Notes: generated from the sequence alone by a model not told the origin. Numbered from the stretch's first letter, positions 25,979 through 34,944 are shown. The stretch is 64,000 nucleotides of DNA from Pseudomonas putida (GCF_004357765.1 NZ_SMTE01000021.1:1-64000); one strand, 5' to 3'. A program made the numbers and translations.

Positions 25979-26863
25979 TCAGATGGCCAGTGCATGCTGC
26001 TCCTGCGCGTAGTTGAAACGCGGTCGATGCTCGCGCACGGTCGGCTTGAGGAAGCCGAGTATGGCTTCCCGGGTGGCTTCGCAGGCGGTCTTGTGTTCCA
26101 TGTCGAGGAAGTGCCCGGCATCACGGATCACGCTGAAGTGGCTCTTGTCCACATGGCGGCTGAACTGACGGGCGTCATCGGCGGTGGTGTACTCGTCCCG
26201 GTCGCCGTTGATGAACAGTACCGGGATGTCGATGTTGCGCGCTGCGGTCAGAGCGCGTTGCAGGTCATGTTGCAGCACCTGGTTGATATGGAAGTGCATC
26301 TGCGCGTACTCGTGGCTGTCGAGGCTGCTGACGTGGCGGTAGTTGAAGCGCTTGAACAGCGACGGCAGGTACTTGCCGATGGTGTCGTTGACCAGGTTGC
26401 CCACCTGGTAGCGATCGCAGGCCGCGAGGTACTGGCAACCACGGTCGAGATAGTCGCGCATTGGTTCGTTGATGATCGGCGAGAACGAGCTGACCACCGC
26501 CTTCTTCACCTGCCGGGGTTGATGCGCCAGCGCCAGCAGGGTGCAGGCTCCGCCCCAGGAGAAGGACATCACGTGATCGGCATGGAAGTGTGCGATCAGC
26601 TCAAGCAGGATGTGCGCCTCGGTCTCTTTGCTGATGAGCCGTTCCTGACGATTGTGCGGCTTGGACTTGCCGGCATAGGGTTGGTCGTACAGCACGACGT
26701 TGAACTGCGGGTGCAGGTTACGCACCGTCTGGGCAAACGAGGCCGTGGTAGCCAGCGAACCGTTGATCAGGATGATCGTCTTCTCGGCCGCATCCGCGCG
26801 ATAGAACTCCGTGTAAACCCGATACTGACCTTGGATATCAAGTACAGCGATTTCTGGCCTCAT
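25979..26863 (-). CDS. phaG: PhaG, (R)-3-hydroxyacyl-ACP thioesterase/transacylase
   Basis: An alpha/beta-hydrolase fold protein of 294 residues that diverts 3-hydroxyacyl-ACP from fatty acid synthesis to medium-chain polyhydroxyalkanoate. The sequence MRPEIAVLDIQGQYRVYTEF and the nucleophile elbow HVMSFSWGGACTLLAL match P. putida PhaG as I remember it. An HX4D-type motif (HVSSLD) and INGDRDEY and AGHFLDMEHK supply the acid and histidine regions. The paralogue RhlA makes rhamnolipid lipid chains, but no rhlB lies nearby. The gene stands alone, far from any PHA synthase gene in this window; expression is expected from the 340-bp region upstream. Confidence 0.92.
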   Translation of the reverse strand: MRPEIAVLDIQGQYRVYTEFYRADAAEKTIILINGSLATTASFAQTVRNLHPQFNVVLYDQPYAGKSKPHNRQERLISKETEAHILLELIAHFHADHVMSFSWGGACTLLALAHQPRQVKKAVVSSFSPIINEPMRDYLDRGCQYLAACDRYQVGNLVNDTIGKYLPSLFKRFNYRHVSSLDSHEYAQMHFHINQVLQHDLQRALTAARNIDIPVLFINGDRDEYTTADDARQFSRHVDKSHFSVIRDAGHFLDMEHKTACEATREAILGFLKPTVREHRPRFNYAQEQHALAI

Positions 26864-27205
26864 GTCATCGACTCCTGGCGCAAAAAGGGTATTCGCGTCA
26901 CCTAGGGTGCACGTGCTTTATGACAGGTAGGCATTCGCCTGAAGCTAACCGGGGGCCCTGTGTCGATCCATGGCAAACGGTTCGACGGTATTGTTATAGG
27001 CGGGCAATCTGCCGTGCCCCAAGGCATCGGGGTCTTGGGTGGCCGGCAAAAAGGCGTCTTGGACTGCGGGGCTGACCAGGTGGTCACATGCAGACCGACG
27101 AATTAGGAGTCAAGCAGCGAGGCGGTGATCCTGCAAGGTTCGCATGAGCAGAAATGTGACCTGAGCCGCTGGGCGGTCGTATGACGTCCGGACAGTGTCC
27201 AGTCT
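26864..27205. other. Upstream region of phaG
   Basis: These 342 bases between phaG and the pseudouridine synthase gene hold no supported gene. An AGGAGTCGATGAC ribosome site precedes the phaG ATG. A phaG promoter must lie here; I could not pick one convincingly. Frames of about 60 codons exist but have no ribosome site. Confidence 0.4.
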
Positions 27206-27898
27206 TCACACCGAGGCGATTTCCTCAGCGCTCAGCGCCCGGAACTCCCCTGGCGCCAGCGTCGGGTCGAGACGGATGGTGCCCATGCTTTCCCGGTGCA
27301 GCCCGACCACCTTGTTGTCGAAGAAGCCGAACATGCGCTTGACCTGGTGATAGCGCCCTTCGACGATGCCCAGGCGAGCCCTGCGCGGACCGAGGATGTC
27401 CAGGCTGGCAGGCTGGGTGGTGAGGTTTTCGAACGCGAAGTACAGACCTTGCTGGAAGGTGGCAGCGTAGTGCGCGCCGATCTCGTCCTCGGTCTCGACC
27501 AGGTAGTGTTTGGGCAGCTTGGTCTGCGGCTGGGTCAGGCGCCGTGACCATTGGCCGTCGTTGGTCAGAATTAGCAGGCCGGTGGTGTTGTAGTCCAGAC
27601 GCCCGGCGATGTGCAGGCCTTCGCGTAGAGCCACGGGCAACAGGTCGAGGACGGTAGGGTGCTGCGGGTCCTGGGTGGCACTGACACAGCCGGCCGGTTT
27701 GTGCAGCATCAGGTAGCGCGCCGGACGCCCGACCTGGATCACCTGCTCATCCACCTCGACGCGGCTGAATTCGCGGACCTCGGCCTGTGGGTCGACCACC
27801 ACCTCACCGCCCAGGCGTACGCGCCGCTGGGCGAGCAGCAGGCGGACCTGCTGGCGGTTATAGCAGGGCAGATTGGCGAGGAAGCGGTCAAGGCGCAT
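27206..27898 (-). CDS. RsuA/RluB-family pseudouridine synthase
   Basis: A 230-residue enzyme that isomerises uridine in rRNA, most like 16S U516 synthase RsuA. An N-terminal S4 domain (MRLDRFLANLPCYNRQQVRL) is followed by the catalytic motif GRLDYNTTGLLILTNDG, where Asp is the nucleophile, then TKLPKHYLVETE and the C-terminal ARLGIVEGRYHQVKRMFGFF. The ATG at 27898 is the family start; upstream codons to 28003 add an unrelated basic segment. It follows the CWC gene by 31 bp on the same strand. Pseudomonads may carry another RsuA elsewhere, so no symbol is given. Confidence 0.88.
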   Translation of the reverse strand: MRLDRFLANLPCYNRQQVRLLLAQRRVRLGGEVVVDPQAEVREFSRVEVDEQVIQVGRPARYLMLHKPAGCVSATQDPQHPTVLDLLPVALREGLHIAGRLDYNTTGLLILTNDGQWSRRLTQPQTKLPKHYLVETEDEIGAHYAATFQQGLYFAFENLTTQPASLDILGPRRARLGIVEGRYHQVKRMFGFFDNKVVGLHRESMGTIRLDPTLAPGEFRALSAEEIASV

Positions 27899-27929
27899 GG
27901 TTGGGAGGGTATCGATTGGGGAACGCAGT

Positions 27930-28151
27930 CTATCGTGTCGACGCTGTGGAGGATGCGGGTAATTGCAACTCGACCGCAGCGCAGGCAGGGCAGAGGCAGG
28001 CACGGTCGCGCAGTTCGTCGGGAAGGGCCTGCAACACGGCCGGGTCGATGCTGACCGAGAAGCACCAGCAAGGCTGCGTGGCGGTCCGCGGATCGGCCAG
28101 GGTGCAGCGATTGGGGGCGCCGCAGGCGGGGCAGCGCTGAGGGTCGTTCAC
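27930..28151 (-). CDS. Small cysteine-rich CWC-type protein
   Basis: A 73-residue protein with cysteines in RCPACGAPNRC, QPCWCFSVSI and RACLCPACAA. The central Cys-Trp-Cys defines the cysteine-rich CWC family and the arrangement suggests one zinc ribbon. Function is unknown in the family. It is directly upstream of the pseudouridine synthase gene (31 bp) and probably co-transcribed, so an RNA-related role is possible but unproven. Confidence 0.72.
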   Translation of the reverse strand: MNDPQRCPACGAPNRCTLADPRTATQPCWCFSVSIDPAVLQALPDELRDRACLCPACAAVELQLPASSTASTR

Positions 28152-28291
28152 GTTAAAGCTACCTGTTTCAAATTATTGCACAAAGGGCACTGCACCTAGG
28201 TTCAGCGGTCTTAATCATTGCCGATGAGCGTCTGCTCGCCGGCGCTCGCCAACGCCGTTGGCCGGGCATCTTAGCGGTCCAGGAGGCCGCC

Positions 28292-28738
28292 ATGTCCTAT
28301 CGAATTCTGCTGCTCGCTCTGTTGGGTCTGATGACTTCCGCTTGCGCACCCTATTACGGCGACGGCGGTTATTATCGCTCGGATACCTACTACAGCGGTG
28401 GCTATGTGAACCCCGGTTACTACCGCTATGACCGCTACTATGTAGCACCGCAGCCCCGGTACTACTACCAGCCGGTGCCTCGCTATTACCGACCGGCCCC
28501 TGCGCCGCATCATTATCAGGGTTACCCGCGACCGGGAGTGAATCAATGGCATGGCAATCCACGCAACGATTATGGCCATCGCCAGCGTCATGACTACGGT
28601 CGGGATCGCGACCGCCACGACTATCGAAACGACAGCCAGCGTTATCAGAACGATCGCTGGCATTCCAGCGGCCGTGGCGAGCGCGAGCGCCGACCGGACG
28701 GCATGCGTGGCGAGCGCAATCGTAACTGGCAGCGTTGA
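28292..28738 (+). CDS. Tyr/His/Arg-rich lipoprotein of unknown function
   Basis: A 148-residue protein with a lipoprotein signal (MSYRILLLALLGLMTSAC; lipobox TSAC, Cys18). The mature part is of low complexity: a tyrosine-rich first half (YYGDGGYYRSDTYYSGGYV, YYQPVPRYYRPAP) and a second half of Asp, Arg and His (DYGRDRDRHDYRNDSQRY). It is probably disordered on the outer membrane or in the periplasm. A GGAGG site precedes the ATG. It is convergent with the hydratase gene, 9 bp apart. No function is recognised. Confidence 0.75.
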   Translation: MSYRILLLALLGLMTSACAPYYGDGGYYRSDTYYSGGYVNPGYYRYDRYYVAPQPRYYYQPVPRYYRPAPAPHHYQGYPRPGVNQWHGNPRNDYGHRQRHDYGRDRDRHDYRNDSQRYQNDRWHSSGRGERERRPDGMRGERNRNWQR

Positions 28739-28747
28739 GGACCTGCA

Positions 28748-29854
28748 CTAGCCAAGGTCAGCCAATGGATGGCGACCCTCCCAGGCCTTGGCGAAGTGCG
28801 CTTCGACCACCGCTGCCGGCACCTGCGACACATCGGGCCAGTGCCAGCGCGGCAGATTGTCCTTGTCGAGCAGACGGGCGCGCACTCCTTCGCTGAACTC
28901 CGGGTGACGGCAGCAGTTCAGGCTCAAGCCGTACTCCATCTGGAACACCTGTGGCAATGACAGATGGCGAGCTCGCCTGATCTGCTCCCAGACCAGGTGC
29001 GCGGTCAATGGGCAGCCCTCGTGCAGGCGCTGGCCAGCTTCGGCCAGCAGTGGGTCGGGGTGATGTTTGAGGTTTTCCAGTGCACGCCAGGCCGATGCGG
29101 CATCGGCCACATCCAGCACCTCATCGATCACTTGCCTGCGGGGCAACCATTGAGCCGCTGGCAGTTCGGCGCTAGCGCGATGCTGCTCGGCCTTGAGCAG
29201 ACTGTTCAACTGCAGGGCCGTCTGTTCCTGCCAGTTCAGTTGCAGCAACTCCTCGATCAGGGCGTCCTGCTGCTGTTCCCCCAGGAAGCGGTCGGCCAGG
29301 TCCAGGTCCAGGGCGTCCCGGGCGTTGATCGGTGCACCGGTCAGGCCGAGGAACAAGCCGACTTTGCCGGGCAATCGAGCAAGGAACCAACTGGCGCCGA
29401 CATCCGGGTACAGGCCGATACTGATCTCCGGCATCGCCAACCGGCTACTGGGCGTCACGATGCGCACCGAGGCACCCTGCAAAAGCCCCATGCCTCCACC
29501 GAGTACATGTCCGTGCCCCCAGCACAGCAGGGGTTTGGGATAGGTGTGCAGGGCGTAGTCGAGGCGGTATTCAGCGGCGAAGAAACTGGCAGCCAGCGGC
29601 GGCACGCTGCCGGGGTGGTCGCGACAGGCCTGGGCCAGGGCGCGGACGTCGCCGCCGGCGCAGAATGCCTTGGCGCCGCTGCCACGCAATAGCACACAGA
29701 CGACGCCGGGGTCGTGGGCCCAGCTGTGCAACTGCTCGCCGAGTCGTTCGATCATCGGCAGATTCAAGGCGTTGAGCGCCTTGGGCGCATCCAGGGTGGC
29801 GATACCGAGCCTGGCGCCATCGACGCCGGTGAGTACCTCGCAGTGAATGGACAT
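28748..29854 (-). CDS. Enoyl-CoA hydratase/3-hydroxyisobutyryl-CoA hydrolase family enzyme
   Basis: Crotonase-superfamily enzyme of 368 residues, the length of the 3-hydroxyisobutyryl-CoA hydrolase branch rather than of 260-residue hydratases. It shows [18 protein letters not shown], the oxyanion motif [16 protein letters not shown], then [20 protein letters not shown] and [20 protein letters not shown], the latter typical of valine-catabolism hydrolases. The C-terminal ECH_2 extension ([20 protein letters not shown]) supports this. No valine pathway genes are adjacent, so the exact substrate is open. Divergent from ung. Confidence 0.83.
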   Translation of the reverse strand: MSIHCEVLTGVDGARLGIATLDAPKALNALNLPMIERLGEQLHSWAHDPGVVCVLLRGSGAKAFCAGGDVRALAQACRDHPGSVPPLAASFFAAEYRLDYALHTYPKPLLCWGHGHVLGGGMGLLQGASVRIVTPSSRLAMPEISIGLYPDVGASWFLARLPGKVGLFLGLTGAPINARDALDLDLADRFLGEQQQDALIEELLQLNWQEQTALQLNSLLKAEQHRASAELPAAQWLPRRQVIDEVLDVADAASAWRALENLKHHPDPLLAEAGQRLHEGCPLTAHLVWEQIRRARHLSLPQVFQMEYGLSLNCCRHPEFSEGVRARLLDKDNLPRWHWPDVSQVPAAVVEAHFAKAWEGRHPLADLG

Positions 29855-29980
29855 GAACTACCTCGCGCAAGTCATCTATGCAGTATGGCTTGCCACGCCG
29901 ATCATGCCGGTCGTCGGTCGGATCGATTGACAGCCGTGGCCGGGTTACCTAGTGTCGCGCCATTGTTTACGGATGGCGCC

Positions 29981-30673
29981 ATGACTGACGACGATCGCAT
30001 CAAACTCGAACCCAGCTGGAAGGCCGCCCTGCGTGCCGAGTTCGACCAGCCCTACATGCAGCAGTTGCGCGAGTTCCTGCGCCAGGAGCACGCCGCCGGT
30101 AAAGAGATCTACCCGCCAGGGCCGCTGATCTTCAACGCACTCAACTCCACGCCGTTGCCTGAGGTCAAGGTAGTGATTCTCGGCCAGGACCCCTATCACG
30201 GTCCCGGCCAGGCCCATGGCCTGTGCTTCTCGGTGCAGCCGGGTGTCCCTGCACCGCCTTCGTTGGTGAACATCTACAAGGAGCTGCAGCGTGACCTGAA
30301 CATTCCCATCCCCAACCATGGCTGCCTGCAAAGCTGGGCCGACCAGGGCGTGCTGCTGCTCAACACGACCATGACCGTCGAGCGCGCCAATGCTGCGTCG
30401 CATGCGAAAAAGGGCTGGGAGTTCTTCACCGATCGGATCATCCAGGTGGTCAGCGAGCAATGCCCGAACGTGGTGTTCCTGCTGTGGGGGGCACATGCCC
30501 AAAGCAAACAGAAGCTGATCGATGGCACCAGGCACTTGGTACTCAAGTCGGTGCACCCTTCGCCGCTGTCGGCCTATCGTGGGTTCCTCGGCTGTGGACA
30601 TTTCAGCCGGGCCAATGGGTTTCTCGAGCAGCGGGGCTTGGCGCCGATCAATTGGGCGTTGCCGGCGTTGTAG
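29981..30673 (+). CDS. ung: Uracil-DNA glycosylase, family 1
   Basis: A 230-residue base excision repair enzyme that removes uracil from DNA. The catalytic motif is [20 protein letters not shown] (water-activating Asp) and the DNA-intercalating [17 protein letters not shown] loop is intact; [12 protein letters not shown] lies between. The ATG at 29981 starts [13 protein letters not shown]; a longer frame from 29714 is not family-like. It is transcribed alone and followed 7 bp later by a REP pair. Confidence 0.96.
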   Translation: MTDDDRIKLEPSWKAALRAEFDQPYMQQLREFLRQEHAAGKEIYPPGPLIFNALNSTPLPEVKVVILGQDPYHGPGQAHGLCFSVQPGVPAPPSLVNIYKELQRDLNIPIPNHGCLQSWADQGVLLLNTTMTVERANAASHAKKGWEFFTDRIIQVVSEQCPNVVFLLWGAHAQSKQKLIDGTRHLVLKSVHPSPLSAYRGFLGCGHFSRANGFLEQRGLAPINWALPAL

Positions 30674-30679
30674 TTCGCG

Positions 30680-30779
30680 GTGGCCTTTTCGCGGGTAAAC
30701 CCGCTCCCACAGGTACACCACACGCCGCAAGGACGGTGCTGTACCTGTGGGAGCGGGCTTGCCCGCGAAAAGAGCGATG
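30680..30779. repeat. Inverted pair of P. putida REP elements
   Basis: TTCGCGGGTAAACCCGCTCC with flanks (30680-30713) and its inverted partner GTGGGAGCGGGCTTGCCCGC (about 30744-30775) face each other. ACAGGTAC and GTACCTGT extend the pairing inward. This is the canonical REP pair of the P. putida group, here between convergent ung and the AbrB-type permease gene. Confidence 0.9.
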
Positions 30780-30782
30780 CGA

Positions 30783-31814
30783 TCAAGGCTGGCTGGCGTT
30801 CCACCACCTGAACAGCGGCTCAGCCAGAAACAGCACGAACAACAGGCGCATCACCTGCAACGCTGTCACCAGCGGCACCGACAGTTGCAGCGTCTCCGCC
30901 GTCAGGCTCATTTCGGCAATGCCTCCAGGCATCATGCCCAAGGTCAGCGAACGCAGATCGAGCGCTGTCAGTGCGCTCAACCCCCACGCCGCGGTGGCGG
31001 CAATCACCATGCACAGCAGGGTGGCAAGCAAGGTCCGGCCCAGGAATGCCGGCGCGCGACGGAAGAATGCACGGTTGAAGTGGCAGGCCAGGCCACTGCC
31101 GATCAGCCATTGCCCGAGTTGACTGGCGCCATTGGGCAGAGCGATCTGCAGGTTGCCTGCCAGGCTGACTGCTGCGGCCACCAGCAATGGCCCGAACAGC
31201 CAAGGGTTGGGCTGGCGCAGACGTTGCCAGGCAAAGCCGACCGCCACGCCCGCCGGCACGATCAAGGCTATCCAGCCCCAGTTCACGCCAGCGGAGTGAT
31301 TCAGTGCCACGCCATTGCCCAATAGCAGCTTGAACAGTGCCGGCACGCAAAGCACCACGGCCAGCACTCGTAGGCTCTGGGCTGCGGCCACTTGGCTGAG
31401 CACGGCACCGTTGCGTGCGCCGAGGTTGACCATTTCTCCCGAACCACCGGGCATGCTGGCGAAGAACGCCGTGGCGCGGTCCTCGCCGCTGCGCCGCAGC
31501 AGCCATACGCTGATCACGCTGGACAGGGTGGTGAACAGTGCGCCGAAGAAGATCAGGACGAAGTGGCTGGCCACTTGTTCGATGATCGCTGGCGTGAAGT
31601 GCAGGCCGATGCCGATGCCGATGATGCATTGTCCGCATTTGCGGCCATTGGGGATTTCCGAGAGTTGCCAGGGCGTCAGGCAGCGTACCAGGATGATCGC
31701 CAGCAACGCCCCGACCATCCATGGCAAGGGCCAGCCGATCTTGCTGGCGGCAAAACCGCCAGCAAGACCGACCAGCCCGGTGGCCCAGTACAGCGGCAAC
31801 GACCGGTCAGGCAT
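30783..31814 (-). CDS. AbrB-family (AmoA-like) membrane permease
   Basis: A 343-residue inner-membrane protein with about 9-10 hydrophobic segments in two repeated halves (GLAGGFAASKIGWPLPWMVG early, PNPWLFGPLLVAAAVSLAGN late; the shared WPLPWMVGALL and PWLFGPLLV mark AbrB repeats). A conserved FFASMPGGSGEMVNLGAR occurs, with a later MMPGGIAEMSLTAETL counterpart. The family is loosely called regulator AbrB or ammonia monooxygenase, but transport is more plausible. Its start overlaps the tctA stop by 8 bp, so it is co-translated with the tricarboxylate transporter. Its substrate is unknown. Confidence 0.8.
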   Translation of the reverse strand: MPDRSLPLYWATGLVGLAGGFAASKIGWPLPWMVGALLAIILVRCLTPWQLSEIPNGRKCGQCIIGIGIGLHFTPAIIEQVASHFVLIFFGALFTTLSSVISVWLLRRSGEDRATAFFASMPGGSGEMVNLGARNGAVLSQVAAAQSLRVLAVVLCVPALFKLLLGNGVALNHSAGVNWGWIALIVPAGVAVGFAWQRLRQPNPWLFGPLLVAAAVSLAGNLQIALPNGASQLGQWLIGSGLACHFNRAFFRRAPAFLGRTLLATLLCMVIAATAAWGLSALTALDLRSLTLGMMPGGIAEMSLTAETLQLSVPLVTALQVMRLLFVLFLAEPLFRWWNASQP

Positions 31815-33321
31815 CGGCCAGAGCCCGGCGCTGCTGACTGCGCTTGCGCCAGATGCGCAGCAGCGGCAGGGTCAGCATGCAGGCGGTGAGCACCCAAACC
31901 GACAGGCTGATCGGGCTGGACCAGAGAATGCCCAGTTCGCCGTTGGAGATCGACAATGCCCGGCGCAGATTCTGTTCCATCAAGCCGCCGAGGATGAAGC
32001 CGAGCAGGATCGGCGACAGCGGGAAGTCCAGTTTGCGCAGGATGTAGCCCATGATGCCGATACCGACCATCAGGAACAGGTCGAAGGTGGTGGCGTGCAC
32101 GGCATAGACGCCGATCCCGGTGATGATCGCGATGACCGGCACCAGCGCCCAGTTCGGTACGGCGAGGATGCGGGTGAAGATGCGGATCATCGGGATGTTC
32201 AGGATCACCAGCATGATGTTGGCCACGAACAGCGAGGCGATCAGGCCCCAGACCAGATCCGGCTGCTGTTCGAAGAGCAGCGGGCCAGGGGTGATGTTGT
32301 ACAGCGTCAGCGCACCGATCATCACCGCGGTGGTGCCCGAGCCAGGTACGCCCAGGGTCAGCATCGGCACCAGGGCGCCGCAGCAGGACGCGCCGATGGC
32401 GGTTTCCGGAGCCGCCAGACCGCGGGCGTCGCCTTTGCCGAAGTTACCGCTGGCGCCGGCGATGCGTTTCTCGGTCATGTAGGACACGGCACTGGCCAGG
32501 GTGGCTCCGGCACCGGGCAGTACGCCCATGATGAAGCCAAGCAGGCCGCAGCGGATGTTGACCACGAACACCGATGCCGCTTCCTTGAAATTGAACAGCA
32601 TGCGCCCGGTGGCCTTGACCGCCTGGTGGCCATGGTGGGTCTTTTCCAGCAGCAGGAGGATTTCGCTGATCGAGAACAGGCCCAGTACCAGCACCACGAA
32701 CTGGATGCCATCGGCCAGGTGCACGCTGTCACCGGTGAAGCGGTAGACGCCGCTGTTGGCGTCGATGCCGACCGCCGAGAGGAACAGGCCGATCAACGCA
32801 GCGATGAAGGTCTTCAACGGTTTGTCGCCGGCCATGCCGCCCAGGCAGACGATGGCGAATACCATCAGCACGAAGTACTCCGCCGGGCCGAAGGCAATCG
32901 CCCACTTGGCCAGCAGTGGAGCGAACAGCACCATGCCGCATGTGGCGATCAGGGCGCCGATGAACGAACTCCAGGCCGACAGCGACAGAGCCACGCCCGC
33001 CAGGCCGTTGCGGGCCATGGGGTAGCCGTCGAGGGTAGTCATCACGGTCGAGGCCTCGCCCGGGATGTTCAGCAGGATCGAGCTGATCCGCCCGCCGTAT
33101 TCGCAGCCCAGGTACACTGCTGCCAGCAGAATCAAGGCCGACTCTGGCGGCAGGCCAAGGGCGAAGGCGATCGGGATCAGCAGGGCCACGCCGTTGATCG
33201 GGCCCAGGCCCGGTAGCAGGCCGACCACGGTGCCGATCAAGGTGCCGGAAAGGGCGGTGACCAGGTTATAGGGGCTCAGGGCGACGCCGAAGCCCTGGCC
33301 CAGGTAGCTCAAGGTATCCAT
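31807..33321 (-). CDS. tctA: TctA, large permease subunit of tripartite tricarboxylate transporter
   Basis: A 504-residue inner-membrane protein with about 11-12 helices. The TctA motif GLLPGLGPINGVALLIPIAF lies near the N-terminus, and the inverted-repeat counterpart GVLPGAGATLASAVSYM lies near residue 270, followed by AAPETAIGASCCGALVPMLT. With TctB and TctC it takes up tricarboxylates (citrate, cis-aconitate) using the proton or sodium gradient. It is 3 bp downstream of tctB and overlaps the AbrB-type gene. Length is normal for the family. Confidence 0.93.
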   Translation of the reverse strand: MDTLSYLGQGFGVALSPYNLVTALSGTLIGTVVGLLPGLGPINGVALLIPIAFALGLPPESALILLAAVYLGCEYGGRISSILLNIPGEASTVMTTLDGYPMARNGLAGVALSLSAWSSFIGALIATCGMVLFAPLLAKWAIAFGPAEYFVLMVFAIVCLGGMAGDKPLKTFIAALIGLFLSAVGIDANSGVYRFTGDSVHLADGIQFVVLVLGLFSISEILLLLEKTHHGHQAVKATGRMLFNFKEAASVFVVNIRCGLLGFIMGVLPGAGATLASAVSYMTEKRIAGASGNFGKGDARGLAAPETAIGASCCGALVPMLTLGVPGSGTTAVMIGALTLYNITPGPLLFEQQPDLVWGLIASLFVANIMLVILNIPMIRIFTRILAVPNWALVPVIAIITGIGVYAVHATTFDLFLMVGIGIMGYILRKLDFPLSPILLGFILGGLMEQNLRRALSISNGELGILWSSPISLSVWVLTACMLTLPLLRIWRKRSQQRRALADA

Positions 33322-33324
33322 GTG

Positions 33325-33783
33325 TCAGTTCTCCAGTACGCTCAGCAGACCAAGGGGCAGGGGCACGTCCATGACGTGATCGAACAGCCAGTAAAGGAAC
33401 AGGCTCATGGCCACCACCACCAACGAGCTGTGCAACCAACGACCGCCGTACAGGCGGGCCATCGGGATACCGATCAGGATCGCGCTGAGGATGAAGCCCA
33501 GGGCTTCGAAGGTGCCGGCGAAGACCAGCAGCAGGCCGACGCAGGTTGCGATCTTGGTCAACGTGGCGCGGTCGAGTTCGGGTTCGTCATCCTTGCGCAC
33601 GATGGGCGTGGGGCGGATGGCGAGGTACAGCAGACCCAGGCTCATCAAGGCGAGCATCAGCAACGGATAGGCCCGCGGACCCACCGGTTCATAGGAAAAT
33701 GCGGCCTGGTAGGGCCAGGCCATCACGGCCAGTGCGGCGCATACCGCCAGCAGGGCCAGGGCGAAGATGCGTTGCAGGATCAT
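33325..33783 (-). CDS. tctB: TctB, small permease subunit of tripartite tricarboxylate transporter
   Basis: A 152-residue membrane protein with four hydrophobic segments (MILQRIFALALLAVCAALAV, YPLLMLALMSLGLLYLAI, IATCVGLLLVFAGTFEALGF, LVVVAMSLFLYWLFDHVMDV). GPRAYPLLM matches the TctB loop after helix 1. The ATG at 33783 has a good position immediately after the REP pair; an in-frame upstream start adds ten residues. Poorly conserved in sequence, but location between tctC and tctA makes the call secure. Confidence 0.9.
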   Translation of the reverse strand: MILQRIFALALLAVCAALAVMAWPYQAAFSYEPVGPRAYPLLMLALMSLGLLYLAIRPTPIVRKDDEPELDRATLTKIATCVGLLLVFAGTFEALGFILSAILIGIPMARLYGGRWLHSSLVVVAMSLFLYWLFDHVMDVPLPLGLLSVLEN

Positions 33784-33817
33784 TGGAAAATCCTCGATTG
33801 AAGCGGCTCTCATACTT

Positions 33818-33908
33818 CCCTGTGGGAGCGGGCTTGCCCGCGAACATCGGCAACGCCGATGCCATGCATCGCGGTGCGTTCTTCGCGGGCAAGCCCGCTC
33901 CCACAGGG
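33818..33908. repeat. Inverted REP pair between tctC and tctB
   Basis: CCTGTGGGAGCGGGCTTGCC and onward (33818-33844) and its inverse TTCGCGGGCAAGCCCGCTCC (33882-33908) are exact inverted copies. In between is a 37-bp spacer with short inverted repeats. The pair lies inside the tct operon, after the tctC stop and just before tctB. Confidence 0.92.
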
Positions 33909-33929
33909 ATCGTGGAAGGACTCGGCGGG

Positions 33930-34910
33930 TTACTGAACCAAGCCGAATTCCTTGGCCAGTGCCTTGTACGCAACCACCTGTTTCTTCACGTAGGCGTCCA
34001 GTTCCTCGCCGGTCATGGCGAACGGGAACAGCTCACGCTGGTCACGCAGCTTGGCGAAGTCTTGAGAAGCCAGCATCTTGTCGAACGAGGCCTTCCACCA
34101 GGCGTAGTCTTCGTCGCTGACCTTTGGCCCGAGGTAGAAACCGCGTACCACTGGCCAGACGATGTCGTAGCCCTGCTCCTTGGCAGTCGGGATGTCTTTC
34201 ATCTCCGGCTCATCCAGGCGGTTTTCCGAGAACACCGCAAGGATGCGCATGCTGCCGCTCTGGATGTGCGGCATGGAGTCGGAGATATCGGTGGAACCGA
34301 CCTGGATGTGGCCGCCGAGCAGTGCAGTGGCGATCTCGCCGCCGCCCTCCAAAGCCACATAGCGCAGGTCACGCGGATTGATGCCAGCGGCCTTGGCGAT
34401 CAGCGCGGTCTGCATCCAGTCCTGGCTGCCAACGGTGCCGCCGGAACCGATCACCACCTTGCTCGGGTCCTTCTTCAGCGCTGCGACCAGGTCGTCGAGG
34501 GTCTTGTAGGGCGAGTCGCTTTTCACCGCGATGGCACCATAGCTGGTGCCGACAGCGGCCAACCATTTCACTGCATTTTCGTCGAAACGGCCGAACTTGC
34601 CTTGGGCCAGGTTCAGCAGCGAACCGCTGGACCAGGCCACCAGGGTGCCGGCATCGGCGGGGCGCTGGGCGACCACGGCGTTGTACGCCACTGCACCGAC
34701 TCCGCCGGGCATGTAGGTGACGCGCATTGGCTTGCTCAGGATGTTTTCCTGCACCAGAGCGCTTTGCACCAGCTTGCAGGTCAGGTCGAAGCCACCGCCT
34801 GGCGAAGCCGGCGCGATGCATTCAGGGCGTTTCGGTTCGGCAGCGATGGCACTGCTGGCAAGCAGCAGGCAGCCAGTGGCAAGGGCGAGGCGGCGCAGTG
34901 AAAAGGTCAT
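33930..34910 (-). CDS. tctC: TctC, periplasmic tricarboxylate-binding protein
   Basis: A 326-residue Bug/TctC solute-binding protein. A signal peptide (LRRLALATGCLLLASSAIAA) ends before EPKRPECIAPASPGGGFD, whose PGGGFD is the ligand-carboxylate-binding turn. Later SYGAIAVKSDSPYKTLDDL and VVIGSGGTVGSQDWMQTALI are the second conserved turns. It captures tricarboxylate in the periplasm and delivers it to TctAB. It is the gene after opdH, 34 bp away, and is followed by the REP pair before tctB. Confidence 0.93.
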   Translation of the reverse strand: MTFSLRRLALATGCLLLASSAIAAEPKRPECIAPASPGGGFDLTCKLVQSALVQENILSKPMRVTYMPGGVGAVAYNAVVAQRPADAGTLVAWSSGSLLNLAQGKFGRFDENAVKWLAAVGTSYGAIAVKSDSPYKTLDDLVAALKKDPSKVVIGSGGTVGSQDWMQTALIAKAAGINPRDLRYVALEGGGEIATALLGGHIQVGSTDISDSMPHIQSGSMRILAVFSENRLDEPEMKDIPTAKEQGYDIVWPVVRGFYLGPKVSDEDYAWWKASFDKMLASQDFAKLRDQRELFPFAMTGEELDAYVKKQVVAYKALAKEFGLVQ

Positions 34911-34944
34911 CGTCTATCTCCGAGGGTGTTGTTGTTATGAGGTG

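Noticed and set aside
26902-27087. 61-residue frame upstream of phaG
   Set aside because: No ribosome site and no recognisable sequence; lies in the probable phaG regulatory region.
30680-30779. Inverted repeats as ends of an insertion sequence
   Set aside because: The arms are standard REP sequences; there is no transposase or target-site duplication.
31315-33216. 633-codon frame opposite tctA
   Set aside because: Antisense shadow of a conserved permease; composition (His, Gln, Asp, Arg) reflects complemented hydrophobic codons.
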